From the IMG/VR virus record IMGVR_UViG_3300022925_000122, positions 1 through 29,740 of that record: DNA of 29,740 nucleotides; one strand, written 5' to 3'. Positions 6,388 to 14,628 of this stretch are shown piece by piece. Below the pieces are notes generated by a model, which worked only from the letters and a program-made list of their open reading frames with translations, was not told the DNA's origin and did no database searches. Made by a program: the position numbers and the translations under genes. Origin of the DNA: a virus. The number at the start of each line of letters is the position of its first letter. Within the stretch, counting starts at the first letter, position 1.

Positions 6388-8665
6388 AATCTTCCTCCTC
6401 TGAATTTTCTAGTTCCGAAACTAAACTTTCAAGTGATTGAGTGGTTTCCTCAACCTCGTCATCCTTCATATCATACGTATTCTGATAATAAGAAGTCTTC
6501 CAACCGTACTTATATGTAGTTAAAAGGTCTTGTGCCCAAACCGAAATGGGAATCTCATTGTTAGGATAATGAGTTGGATTGTAAGACCAGTTACCACTAA
6601 TTGCCTGATCGAAGAACTTTTGCATCACAGCAACAATATTAATATAACCACGATTAGACTCCATCTCCCAAAGAAGAGTATAATTGTTCTTAAGAGTTGC
6701 ATATTGTGGAACAATCTGCTTAAGGACTCCCTTCTTCGACTTCTTAGAGGACAAGTATCCTCTAGGTGGTTCGATTCCATTTGTTGCGTTTGACACAACG
6801 GAACTGCTCTCTGATGGCATCTGTGCGGACAGTGTTGAGTTCCTAACTCCGTATTTTTTGACAGACTCCCTAAGACTATCCCAATCATATTTTAACACAT
6901 TCGGGACAATTTCATCAACGTCCTTCTTGTATGTATCAATTGGAAGAATTCCCTGAGCATACTTTGTGCGATTACTGTATTCGCACGCACCTTTTTCCTT
7001 AGCAAGGTTTACAGTTGACTGAATAAGATAATATTGGAACGCCTCAGTCAGTTCATGTACCGCACTCCAAGCATCAGGAGAGTCATAAGAATGCCCGTTC
7101 TTGGCAAGATAGTGTGCCAGTCCGATGAATCCAATACCAAGGGAACGACGTGCCTTGGTGGCGATTTCTGCCGCCTTGATTGGATAACCTTGGAAGTCAA
7201 TGAGTTCGTCTAGAGCACGAACCGACAAGTCACAAAGAGATTCAAGATCTTCAATCCTGAAAATTTTACCAACATTTACAGCAGAAAGAATGCACAGAGC
7301 GATTTCACCATCAGTGTCATCGATGTGTTGTAGTGGTTTTGTTGGCAGAGTAATCTCTTGGCACAAGTTGCTCATCTCAACTTTATCCAAGAAGGATGAG
7401 TGAGAATTGCAGTGATCGATATTCATGATATAGAGGCGTCCAGTCTCTGCACGCTCCTTCAGAATATCAAGAATAAGTTTCTGAGCCCCGATAGTTTTTC
7501 TCGGAATAGAGTCATCTCGTTCATAGCCCACATAGAGATCATCAAATGAATCAGTACCAAAAGCATCATAGAGTCCCGGAACATCATGCGGTGAGAACAG
7601 GCTAATCTCTCCATTCTGGATGAAACGTTCATAGAAAAGTTTTGAAATCTGGATGGAGTAATCAAGTTTCCTTACGCGATTATCTTCTGTACCCTTGTTG
7701 TTCTTGAGAACAATGATATCTTCTATTTCTTGGTGCCAGATTGGGAAGTGGACAGTCGCTGAGCCACCTCGTATTCCATTTTGTGTACAGCACCTGACAG
7801 TCGATTCAAACTTTTTAAGGAATGGTACAACACCTGTGTGTTGAACCTCTCCGCCTCTGATTTTAGCGTTGATGCCACGGATTCTGCCTGCGTTGATACC
7901 GATGCCCGCCCTTTGTGCAACATATCTGCCGATAGCCATATCAGAACTAAAGATGCTATCGAGGGTGTCATCAGAATCAATAAGAACACAGCTAGCATAT
8001 TGTCTAAGTGGAGTTCGCACTCCTGCCATGATAGGTGTGGGGATGTTGATTTTGTGCTTGCTGATTGCGTCGTAGTATCGCTTGACATAATCGAGCCTAG
8101 TTTCCCTTGAATATTTAGAGAAAATAGTGGCGGCAATCATCAAATACATGAACTGTGGCGTCTCATAAAGTCCACCACTACTACGATCCTGAACCAGGTA
8201 CTTATCAACTACCTGACGCAAACCCGCATACGTGAACAAATAGTCACGTCCATGATCGATATATGACTGAAGTTTATCAAACTCTTCCTCACTATAGAGA
8301 TTTAAAATCTCTGCATCATACACTCCACGATTAACACAATTTTCAACATGCTTCTTCAGACTAGGCACCTCGTGCATACGTCCATAGATTTGTTTACGCA
8401 CTGCGAACAATAAAAGTCTTGCAGCAACAAACTGATAATTAGGGTGCTCCAAGTCAATTAAGTCAGAAGCAGAACGAATCAAAATCTCCTGAATTTCTGC
8501 TGTGGTAATACCATCATAAAATTGAATACCAGATTGCATTTCAACTTGAGAAGCAGACACACCAGCAAGATCTTTACATGCTTCCTCCACCATCACATGG
8601 AGTTTATTCAAATCAAGAGATTCAGTATTACCATTTCTCTTGACTACCTTTGTCCCATTGCTCAT
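6368..8665 (-). CDS. nrdA: Ribonucleotide reductase class Ia large subunit NrdA
   Basis: This 765-residue alpha subunit reduces ribonucleoside diphosphates for phage DNA synthesis. It has an N-terminal ATP-cone (TKVVKRNGNTESLDLNKL). The active-site cysteines are present: C226 in YASCVLI, radical C435 with Glu in NLCQEITLP, and C458 in ALCILSAVN. The radical-transfer Tyr pair is at 726-727 (TSYYQNT), and the C-terminal CESC pair at 760-763 serves for re-reduction by glutaredoxin or thioredoxin. The length matches the class Ia family, so all key residues appear intact. The gene starts in an ATGA overlap with gp61 and ends overlapping nrdB, forming a primase-reductase transcription unit. Confidence 0.98.
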   Translation of the reverse strand: MSNGTKVVKRNGNTESLDLNKLHVMVEEACKDLAGVSASQVEMQSGIQFYDGITTAEIQEILIRSASDLIDLEHPNYQFVAARLLLFAVRKQIYGRMHEVPSLKKHVENCVNRGVYDAEILNLYSEEEFDKLQSYIDHGRDYLFTYAGLRQVVDKYLVQDRSSGGLYETPQFMYLMIAATIFSKYSRETRLDYVKRYYDAISKHKINIPTPIMAGVRTPLRQYASCVLIDSDDTLDSIFSSDMAIGRYVAQRAGIGINAGRIRGINAKIRGGEVQHTGVVPFLKKFESTVRCCTQNGIRGGSATVHFPIWHQEIEDIIVLKNNKGTEDNRVRKLDYSIQISKLFYERFIQNGEISLFSPHDVPGLYDAFGTDSFDDLYVGYERDDSIPRKTIGAQKLILDILKERAETGRLYIMNIDHCNSHSSFLDKVEMSNLCQEITLPTKPLQHIDDTDGEIALCILSAVNVGKIFRIEDLESLCDLSVRALDELIDFQGYPIKAAEIATKARRSLGIGFIGLAHYLAKNGHSYDSPDAWSAVHELTEAFQYYLIQSTVNLAKEKGACEYSNRTKYAQGILPIDTYKKDVDEIVPNVLKYDWDSLRESVKKYGVRNSTLSAQMPSESSSVVSNATNGIEPPRGYLSSKKSKKGVLKQIVPQYATLKNNYTLLWEMESNRGYINIVAVMQKFFDQAISGNWSYNPTHYPNNEIPISVWAQDLLTTYKYGWKTSYYQNTYDMKDDEVEETTQSLESLVSELENSEEEDCESCKI

Positions 8666-9633
8666 ATCTTTTTCCAGTTGTTAAACTTAATTTTTGCTTC
8701 TAAACCTGAGTATGTATTTGATTTTAACATAGTCTGTACATCATGTCCAGAGAGAACCATATCATTGATATCTTTCTCCAAAAGACTGTTTGCCCAGATA
8801 ACTACCTTTTCTCCTCTATCGATAAGTTTGGCAATTCGGTTGACGATTTCTCGGTTGCGTGGTTCATTATCAAGAACCCAAATATAATCGCGCCAGCCAA
8901 GCGCCCCAACATCAACATCGGACCCGCACATAGCAACAGCGTTTTCCACGAACGTGGAGTCAAACGGTCCTTCGACAATGTAGATTGATTTTTCTTCATC
9001 GACTTTTTCAAGCCCGTATAGTTTCGGAGAATCATCTCTCAACATCACAGTGATATATTTAACAGAGTTAGGAGTTAGACTTCTACCCTGAAAACCGATG
9101 AGATTATTGTCCCCATCATACATTGGTATGATAATACGAGGTTCATCCCTATATGTGGAGTCAAACGTTTGTTTTTGTGTGTTTGTCCACTGTTTAAACT
9201 TGTCAGTAAAATAAAACTTTTCTGGATTTAGTTTACGTTTCTCTAAGTATTCTTTAGCAACTGGATTTGTGGACGCCTTAGGCAGTCCCAAACTTTTTTT
9301 AAATGTTGGTTTCTTGAATTCTAACTTTGGTGTATCAACAACAAAGTTTCTACCAGTGTGTCCTTCCTTAAATTTCTCAAGCGTATACTGTTTGTGAAGC
9401 GTGGTGTCTAATGTCTTCAAAAAATTATTCAAAGACATACTGGCACCACAATTATGGCACTTGTAGTTAGTGTTGTTCTTCACAACATAGATATACCCTC
9501 GCGCCTTGTTCTTTTGCTTTTGTGAGTCCCCACAGATAGGGCAGCGGAAGTTGTAGAGATCCGACTTAACCCTCTTAAATTTTTGCAGGCGTGAAGAAAT
9601 TAATCCAACGTACTTGGAATCAACCAGATCCAT
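8662..9633 (-). CDS. 61: DNA primase gp61
   Basis: This 323-residue protein (T4 gp61 is 342) is the primase subunit of the gp41/gp61 primosome. An N-terminal zinc-binding domain is shown by CPIC at 31-34 and CHNC at 59-62. The toprim catalytic domain follows: IYIVEGPFD with catalytic E221, and WVLDNE with the metal-binding acidic site near D255. It makes RNA primers for lagging-strand synthesis. A strong sigma70-like promoter lies just upstream inside the end of the previous gene, and the ATG has no clear ribosome-binding site. It is translationally linked to nrdA by ATGA. Confidence 0.95.
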   Translation of the reverse strand: MDLVDSKYVGLISSRLQKFKRVKSDLYNFRCPICGDSQKQKNKARGYIYVVKNNTNYKCHNCGASMSLNNFLKTLDTTLHKQYTLEKFKEGHTGRNFVVDTPKLEFKKPTFKKSLGLPKASTNPVAKEYLEKRKLNPEKFYFTDKFKQWTNTQKQTFDSTYRDEPRIIIPMYDGDNNLIGFQGRSLTPNSVKYITVMLRDDSPKLYGLEKVDEEKSIYIVEGPFDSTFVENAVAMCGSDVDVGALGWRDYIWVLDNEPRNREIVNRIAKLIDRGEKVVIWANSLLEKDINDMVLSGHDVQTMLKSNTYSGLEAKIKFNNWKKI

Positions 9634-9645
9634 CGTGAAAGAACA

Positions 9646-10062
9646 CTACTTGGTTCTCTCTATTGTAGTCTGTATGTCTGGTGGTGTCAAGAAGATGGGT
9701 GCAATTCTGCTACCTGCACCAATGATGAGTGCTGTTACCACTAGCACTCCACCAACTTGCCATCTAAATTTTGAAAGAGATTTTATTTCTAGTTGTATTT
9801 TATCAATTCGTTCATGAATAATCTTATGATCATTTTCACTTTCTGCCTTTAACTCATCAATCATCTTTATGATGAGAGCATCAGTCTTCATACTCTGCTC
9901 AATTCTCTCATCGTGCTTGGTGAGAATCTGAGCAATACGATTATTACCTTCGGATATCTTTTCTACGGCATTCTCTAACTTGGAGAGCATTTCCTTAGAA
10001 AGCTCTTCATACATATCAAGTTTTGATTCCAACACTGCTACTTTGGAACTATCGTTAAACAT
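9646..10062 (-). CDS. Coiled-coil protein with C-terminal membrane anchor
   Basis: I start at ATG 10062 (MFNDSSKVAVLESKLDMYEEL), which overlaps the preceding stop as TAATG and has AAGGGA upstream, rather than at an in-frame ATG six codons earlier. The ~138-residue product has a long heptad-type helix (about residues 10-100). A transmembrane segment (VGGVLVVTALIIGAG) follows near residues 105-120, then a short Pro/Thr-rich tail. The topology suggests a membrane-tethered coiled coil. Similar proteins are frequent in cyanomyoviruses and have no known function. Confidence 0.8.
   Translation of the reverse strand: MFNDSSKVAVLESKLDMYEELSKEMLSKLENAVEKISEGNNRIAQILTKHDERIEQSMKTDALIIKMIDELKAESENDHKIIHERIDKIQLEIKSLSKFRWQVGGVLVVTALIIGAGSRIAPIFLTPPDIQTTIERTK
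9662..9690 (-). promoter_or_regulatory. Sigma70-like early promoter for gp61-nrdA-nrdB
   Basis: TTGACA and TACAAT are separated by exactly 17 bases on the minus strand. The predicted start near 9655 gives a ~22-base leader before the primase ATG. The boxes are embedded in the last codons of the coiled-coil membrane protein gene. Confidence 0.7.
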
Positions 10063-10274
10063 TATCCCTTGCCACTCCAACGCTTTCTAGCACCAGGAAA
10101 TTTTCCTCTACCGATTATTGTTGGTAAATCTTTCTTTTTCTTCTTCTTTAAATTAACAGGAGGATCTCCAGTGATTCCTGCAACACCGCCGCCACCTACC
10201 GAGTTCGCAATCTCCTCTTTAAGACTTAGAGAGCGAATCATTCTCTTTATATTTTCTAAACGCTTATCGTCCAT
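10062..10274 (-). CDS. Small basic hypothetical protein
   Basis: This 70-residue protein has a helical N-terminus (MDDKRLENIKRMIRSLSLKEEI), a Gly-rich hinge (GGGGVAG), a poly-Lys run (NLKKKKKKDLP) and a basic tail (GRGKFPGARKRW). The high positive charge suggests nucleic-acid binding, but no family is recognised. It overlaps the preceding stop by one base (TGATG) and the following gene as TAATG, so all three genes here are coupled. Confidence 0.78.
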   Translation of the reverse strand: MDDKRLENIKRMIRSLSLKEEIANSVGGGGVAGITGDPPVNLKKKKKKDLPTIIGRGKFPGARKRWSGKG

Positions 10275-10645
10275 CAGATTTTATACAACTGTTGTAGGCA
10301 GTAGGTATCCTCTTCCAATTCTGTGATTTCAGTTTTTGGATATTCGGGAAGTCGTTTCAAAAATATCAGAAAACTTTTAATGTAACACCAAAGATCACGC
10401 TCAAGATTATAAAAAAGTAAGGGAACAGCAGCGTCATTAAAGACGTTGAACAATACTGTTAAATGATTAAGTATGAGGTGTGTCTTAAGTTCCCCAGTAT
10501 TCTTATACCGTTTCAATAATCTCTTGATGTACTTAATTCGTTTTAAGTCATCTTCAAAATCATCTTTGGTAACCGCTTGGGGATTATCGTAGAATTTTAT
10601 AGCGAAGAGCAGATAGTTGCTCTCATTCAATTCGTCAAATCTCAT
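10274..10645 (-). CDS. Conserved phage protein, 123 aa, helical
   Basis: This protein (MRFDELNESNYLLFAIKFYDNP...) is rich in Leu, Phe, Tyr and Lys and predicted to be all-helical. It has a characteristic internal segment (LKTHLILNHLTVLFNVFNDAAVPLLFY). From memory, similar proteins are widely conserved in T4-type cyanophages as proteins of unknown function. It has no membrane segment and no catalytic motif I can see. It lies nine bases after a virion-type gene and is coupled to the next gene. Confidence 0.82.
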   Translation of the reverse strand: MRFDELNESNYLLFAIKFYDNPQAVTKDDFEDDLKRIKYIKRLLKRYKNTGELKTHLILNHLTVLFNVFNDAAVPLLFYNLERDLWCYIKSFLIFLKRLPEYPKTEITELEEDTYCLQQLYKI

Positions 10646-10654
10646 ACCATATTA

Positions 10655-11206
10655 TCAGCTATCAGGGTATCTATGGTCGTCACCCGCATCACCAGTAATG
10701 CTGCTAGAAGCAACAAAGGTTTCAGACTTAACTCGGAAGTTTCCGTGGGCATCAACATATGTTGTAACACCAACCCAACCAGAGTGTGCTACTGCATACT
10801 TGGTAGCGGTTGCAATGCCAGCTTCAGTATTATCTACACCGAATACACCAGTGAAGAGATTACTGGTTGAGAATCCAGTTGTCTTGGCTTCTGGTGCCTT
10901 ATAGTGTGAGTCACCGAGAACAACATAAATTGGTTCTTGCGAAATATTATATGTTGTGGCGGTTACTGTTGCAATCCCCTGGAATCCTTCTGTCGATGCA
11001 ATCGACATAGCACCAGCAGAATCCACTGAAGCGATGGCAGCGTATCCAAAAGTTACGCCAGCACCAACCGAAATTATATTGCCAGTCGAAATACCAGCAG
11101 TGTTAAAGGTTGCACTAGTTCCTACTCTCTCAACCTTTTTCGTAGTAAGATTGACGGTAATTGTCCCGTCAGAATACACCGAATCGTTATTGCCCCAAAG
11201 AGCCAT
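10655..11206 (-). CDS. Probable virion structural protein (MALWG family)
   Basis: This 183-residue protein (MALWGNNDSVYSDGTITVNLTTKKVERVGTS...) is rich in Gly, Ser, Thr, Ala and Val with alternating beta-strand patterning. This is typical of small cyanophage virion proteins that begin MALWGN. There is no signal peptide and no Cys. A perfect TATAAATA late promoter lies 31 bases upstream, supporting late expression. The precise virion location is unknown. Confidence 0.82.
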   Translation of the reverse strand: MALWGNNDSVYSDGTITVNLTTKKVERVGTSATFNTAGISTGNIISVGAGVTFGYAAIASVDSAGAMSIASTEGFQGIATVTATTYNISQEPIYVVLGDSHYKAPEAKTTGFSTSNLFTGVFGVDNTEAGIATATKYAVAHSGWVGVTTYVDAHGNFRVKSETFVASSSITGDAGDDHRYPDS

Positions 11207-11236
11207 GTTCCCTTACCCTATAATTCTTTATAATGA

Positions 11237-11244
11237 TATTTATA
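11237..11244 (-). promoter_or_regulatory. T4-type late promoter TATAAATA
   Basis: This perfect late box lies in the short gap between the 68-residue gene and the MALWG-type gene, 31 bases before its ATG. Confidence 0.72.
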
Positions 11245-11245
11245 A

Positions 11246-11452
11246 TTATTCAGATTCTTCTCTATTACGAATCGCCTTAGTGACAACTTCGAGAAGTTGA
11301 TCGTCCATGTCAGTCTTGGTTAGCTTAACCGCCTTACCCAAGATAACAAGACAGATCTCAACCATCTTTTCACCGAGTTCTTCGTTTTCTGGAATCCTTT
11401 CGACTGCATCTCTAATAATTTTAGACGCTAATGGAAGTAAAAATGCAAGCAT
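11246..11452 (-). CDS. Small helical hypothetical protein
   Basis: This 68-residue protein begins with a hydrophobic stretch (MLAFLLPLASKII), followed by charged helices (ENEELGEKMVEICLVILGKAVKL). It may be amphipathic rather than membrane-spanning. Its gene lies between two genes of the late-type island and has only a weak ribosome-binding site. Function unknown. Confidence 0.7.
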   Translation of the reverse strand: MLAFLLPLASKIIRDAVERIPENEELGEKMVEICLVILGKAVKLTKTDMDDQLLEVVTKAIRNREESE

Positions 11453-11472
11453 GACATTATCGCGTACTTACA

Positions 11473-11676
11473 TTATATAGACTCTAAGAATTCTTTTAAT
11501 GATTTCTTCTTATCTGGAAGATTTTTATGCTTAGTTGACGCAAATTTCTTTACGTCGGATTTGGACATGGAGGAAGCAGCTTGGGAAACCTCAGGCGACG
11601 GGGAATCCATTTCCCCTTTTTGAGCCGCTCTAACCATCCCGAAGAATCTTTGTTGCGCTTTGGAGACTGCTGGCAT
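11473..11676 (-). CDS. DUF3008-like small protein
   Basis: This 67-residue protein has the sequence pattern of the DUF3008 family: MPAVSKAQQRFFGMVRAAQ at the start, PSPEVSQAASSMSKSDVKKFASTKHKNLP in the middle, and a helical LKEFLESI end. Family members are common in phages and some bacteria without known function. The gene has a very strong ribosome-binding site (AAGGAGGAGGA) immediately before the ATG, suggesting abundant product. Co-location with virion-type genes suggests a head or packaging association, but that is inference. Confidence 0.85.
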   Translation of the reverse strand: MPAVSKAQQRFFGMVRAAQKGEMDSPSPEVSQAASSMSKSDVKKFASTKHKNLPDKKKSLKEFLESI

Positions 11677-11689
11677 TCCTCCTCCTCCT

Positions 11690-13141
11690 TCACTTTACAG
11701 AATCTTTACCGTACTTTGCACGCACCTGACTCTTTACGATATCAACTGCAGATTTACCCTGCATTTGTTTCTGAACAGCAGTCTTTCCAGGTTTGATACC
11801 AAGTTCAGCATTGCTTAGTTTTCTACCAGCAGAGCGCTTATTGGCATCCATACCACCACGCATTTGACGTTCGTCTCTTGCAGTATCTGATGCTTCTTCA
11901 TCTACAGTCTTTCTGCGACCACCACTTGTAGGTTGATCGTGTTGAATGGGTCTACCAGTCTTTTTCTTGGCAACAGCTCTCTTAGAACCATCAGGATTGA
12001 TAAAGTCTGAAGGATAGGTTGCTTCAGTCATCTCACCTTCCATATCATAAGACATCTTAAGTCCCATTGCCCTCAACTTATTTCTTGCCAGATTCATTTT
12101 CGTGGGAACTTCTCTTGAATCTACAACTTTGTCATGATCTTTAGTGTCATGATCTCCATCACACTTTTCACATGCTTCATTGTAATTCAAAGGAAGTTTA
12201 CCTTGCTTTTGCATCTGCAGTGCCTGCTTCTGCATCATAATTTTTCTTTTGAGCATCTTGTCCTTATTGGCAAGTTGTCTTTTTTCTTCTGGTGTAGGAC
12301 CTGCTGCTGCTTTTGCTGCCTCTTGCTCCTCAAGTCTTTGTGCCGATAAAGCAGCAAGTTCTGCCTTAATTGATTCTCCAAGGGAAGGATTAACCTTGAC
12401 AGTATTCTTGCCCTTCATTATATCAATTCTCTTTTCATTAGCATCAGGATTATCATTTTCAGTGTTTACTTCACCAATGAACTCTTCATTACGAGTATCC
12501 TGTCCATCGGGAGTTCCACCTTTCTTTTTCTGAATCGCATTATGAACTACACCAGCATGTTCCTTAGAACCACTCTCAACTTTACCGTCACCATCATAAT
12601 CCTTAGAAGCTTTCTTGCCCTTGCTACCAGTCTTATCGTAGGTGTCAGATTCTTTTCTTCCAGTTATTTCAACAGAAGAAATATTTGGATTGCCTCTTAA
12701 TTCCGAAATCTTAGCGCGATCTGCCTTTCTATAATAAGTTCTCTTTGTTTTCTTATCAGTAACTCTAATCGTATACTTAGTATCAGCAGCCTCTTCTATT
12801 TCCTCTACTTTTTGTCCGCCACCTTCTACAAATACTTTAGCAAAAACATCAGAAGTTGAAGACTTGATATTCTCTTCAATGTCAAACACATCATACTCTT
12901 CACCAATGAGCATCTTCTTGGCAAGTGCCTTGACAGGTCCAGGTGCAGATGATGAGCCTAACTGTTGCATATACGCACGCTTCAGAGAAGCAGGATCAGC
13001 TTTCTGCCCATCCTTAAACTTCTGCTTTACCTTATAACGTGTGTCATAAGCAAGTTGTCTAGCAGCTTTTCTTACCTTATCTGTAGCAGCGGCACCGCCT
13101 TGTTGAGGTTGGGGTGCCTCCTCAAATACTTTATCGCTCAT
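11690..13141 (-). CDS. Probable virion protein with EF-hand-like loop
   Basis: This 483-residue, highly charged, low-hydrophobicity protein contains a calcium-type loop (DYDGDGKVES at 181-190) of the form D-x-D-G-D-G. It also has a Cys pair followed by an acidic/His cluster (CEKCDGDHDTKDHD, ~324-337), a Gln/Met/Lys-rich helix (~297-315) and a basic C-terminus. The loop motif and composition are common in uncharacterised cyanophage structural proteins. Two late promoter boxes sit in the 3' end of the upstream gene, 32-36 bases before this ATG, supporting late expression. No strong ribosome-binding site is seen. It may be a scaffold or internal head protein. Confidence 0.8.
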   Translation of the reverse strand: MSDKVFEEAPQPQQGGAAATDKVRKAARQLAYDTRYKVKQKFKDGQKADPASLKRAYMQQLGSSSAPGPVKALAKKMLIGEEYDVFDIEENIKSSTSDVFAKVFVEGGGQKVEEIEEAADTKYTIRVTDKKTKRTYYRKADRAKISELRGNPNISSVEITGRKESDTYDKTGSKGKKASKDYDGDGKVESGSKEHAGVVHNAIQKKKGGTPDGQDTRNEEFIGEVNTENDNPDANEKRIDIMKGKNTVKVNPSLGESIKAELAALSAQRLEEQEAAKAAAGPTPEEKRQLANKDKMLKRKIMMQKQALQMQKQGKLPLNYNEACEKCDGDHDTKDHDKVVDSREVPTKMNLARNKLRAMGLKMSYDMEGEMTEATYPSDFINPDGSKRAVAKKKTGRPIQHDQPTSGGRRKTVDEEASDTARDERQMRGGMDANKRSAGRKLSNAELGIKPGKTAVQKQMQGKSAVDIVKSQVRAKYGKDSVK

Positions 13142-13159
13142 CGGAAGATCTGATAATTC

Positions 13160-14404
13160 TTACTTTTTCTTATATTTATTTATAAATTGCTTACCCCATT
13201 CTGAACCTGGAACTAATTTCTCAACATACTTCCTATGAGCATCGGTTCCAACAAGTCTTTGCTCTGGTGGAACACCCGATGGAGCATTGCTATTGGTGAC
13301 TTCTTCATTCACATCTTTAATCCAAGACTTGAACATAATCTTATCTTCCGTGACACAAATAAGATAGTTGGTTCCTCTGCGAATAATCTTACCGATCAAT
13401 CCAGTATTCAAGTTTTCTACCAGTTGTCCAACGTTGAAGATGTTGCCATTGACATAGTTTTCACGAAGTCCAATGAAGTCAAGTTTTGGAGCAATCTCCC
13501 AAAGGTTCCAACCTTCCTTGATATTCATTGCCGCACGAACTTGATTATAAAGTTCCTTGGCATCTTTATCAGACAAATCTTTAGGAAGGAAAGATCTAAA
13601 ACTTTCAAAATCTCCCTCTGCGGCAAAGCGTCGTTGAGATGATGCTTCTGCTCTTTCTACTTTAGTCTTAGATTTTGTGTCTCTCTTTCCAGCCTCAACA
13701 ACTTCTATATTATCGAACTGATAGAGTTTTCCATTATAATCAGTGGTGAGTTTTTGAAAATCTGGAACCCTATCAGCACCACCATAGATTTTTACATTCG
13801 TATATCCATCCATGTGTGCTTTCTTCAGCACATCAAAAATGGTTCTGTTCTGAGCATCATTTATAATCTTTTCACTGTGTTGCGGGAACATCTTTCTTAG
13901 GAAAGATGTTTTAGTATCAGCATCCAGAGGATTCTTTTTCTTATCCTGAGTTCTGGACGGAACAATAATATAGTCACCATCTTCAGAACCAGAAGCTGCC
14001 ATATCCATCAACTTCTGATGTCCGATATGTGGAGGATTGAATCTACCAAATCCAATTGTCAGTGTTCCTTTAGTTTTTTCAACTTCAGGAGGAACCATTG
14101 GTGGTTTCTCTGCTGCTGATTTCTGTTGTTGTACTGGTGCTTGCTGTTGTGGAGCAGGTTCTTGTTGTGGTGCTGGTGCCGATGATGGTGCAGAAAGATT
14201 CTTCTCCTTATCAGTCTGTGGAGGATCTTGCTTACCTACTCTTTGGCGCTTGTTATAGAACTTCAGTCTTCCCTTTTCTGTCTTAGCGACGAACTCACCA
14301 GTCTTACGATCGAACCATCCACCATGTCCGTCTCCCTCCAACCCAAGGCGTGCCGCCTGCTGAGTTGCAGTAGTCTCAGATAAAAATTGGAAGAAATTCT
14401 TCAT
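13160..14404 (-). CDS. HIGH-motif nucleotidyltransferase with capsid-targeting-like N-terminus
   Basis: This 414-residue protein has several parts. Residues 1-10 (MKNFFQFLSE) resemble the T4 capsid-targeting sequence MKTYQEFIAEA and end in an L-x-E site of the type cut by prohead protease. Residues 13-50 form a basic conserved-looking module. Residues 60-110 form a Pro/Gln linker. A nucleotidyltransferase domain follows with GRFNPPHIGH at 120-129, a second motif SRTQDKKKNPL, and ASSQRRFAAEGDFESFRSFLP near 255-273, in the place of the ISSTxxR motif. A ~110-residue C-terminal domain of unknown type ends the protein. The family transfers nucleotidyl groups, for example to NMN or phosphopantetheine; the substrate here is unknown. 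It starts in TAATG and lies in the late-type island. Confidence 0.88.
   Translation of the reverse strand: MKNFFQFLSETTATQQAARLGLEGDGHGGWFDRKTGEFVAKTEKGRLKFYNKRQRVGKQDPPQTDKEKNLSAPSSAPAPQQEPAPQQQAPVQQQKSAAEKPPMVPPEVEKTKGTLTIGFGRFNPPHIGHQKLMDMAASGSEDGDYIIVPSRTQDKKKNPLDADTKTSFLRKMFPQHSEKIINDAQNRTIFDVLKKAHMDGYTNVKIYGGADRVPDFQKLTTDYNGKLYQFDNIEVVEAGKRDTKSKTKVERAEASSQRRFAAEGDFESFRSFLPKDLSDKDAKELYNQVRAAMNIKEGWNLWEIAPKLDFIGLRENYVNGNIFNVGQLVENLNTGLIGKIIRRGTNYLICVTEDKIMFKSWIKDVNEEVTNSNAPSGVPPEQRLVGTDAHRKYVEKLVPGSEWGKQFINKYKKK
13173..13184 (-). promoter_or_regulatory. Double late promoter TATAAATAAATA
   Basis: Overlapping TATAAATA and AATAAATA boxes on the minus strand are encoded by the last codons (FINKYK) of the nucleotidyltransferase gene. 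They lie 32-36 bases before the EF-hand-loop protein ATG. Confidence 0.65.
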
Positions 14405-14628
14405 TACTTACTCAGTTTTTTAATTATAGATTTTTCGTTTGCAACAATATACTTGAGGACTTCTACCCTCATTTTCTTATATTTATTCATCATTCGATCT
14501 GTCCTACACATAGTAATCTGTTTATCAAAGACATGATAGACATGAGCAAGAAACTCATTATACCTGCCTCTGGTTATTTTTGTGCTTGTTTCAAAGGACT
14601 GTATCAATTCATCAATTTGTGGGTTCAT
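14404..14628 (-). CDS. Small basic helical protein
   Basis: This 74-residue protein (MNPQIDELIQSFETSTKITRGRYNEFLAHVYHVF...) appears to be entirely helical and is basic in its C-terminal half. It is coupled upstream by ATGA and downstream by TAATG to the two larger genes. An AATAAATA late-promoter-like box is encoded by its MNKYK segment. No family is recognised. Confidence 0.75.
   Translation of the reverse strand: MNPQIDELIQSFETSTKITRGRYNEFLAHVYHVFDKQITMCRTDRMMNKYKKMRVEVLKYIVANEKSIIKKLSK
14480..14487 (-). promoter_or_regulatory. Late-promoter-like AATAAATA within small gene
   Basis: This matches NATAAATA on the minus strand, 76 bases before the nucleotidyltransferase ATG. It lies wholly inside coding sequence, so it could serve that gene or be a by-product of Asn-Lys-Tyr codons. 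Confidence 0.3.

Noticed and set aside
7781-8136. Long alternative frames on both strands inside nrdA
   Set aside because: They overlap essential active-site coding of nrdA completely and have no family resemblance.
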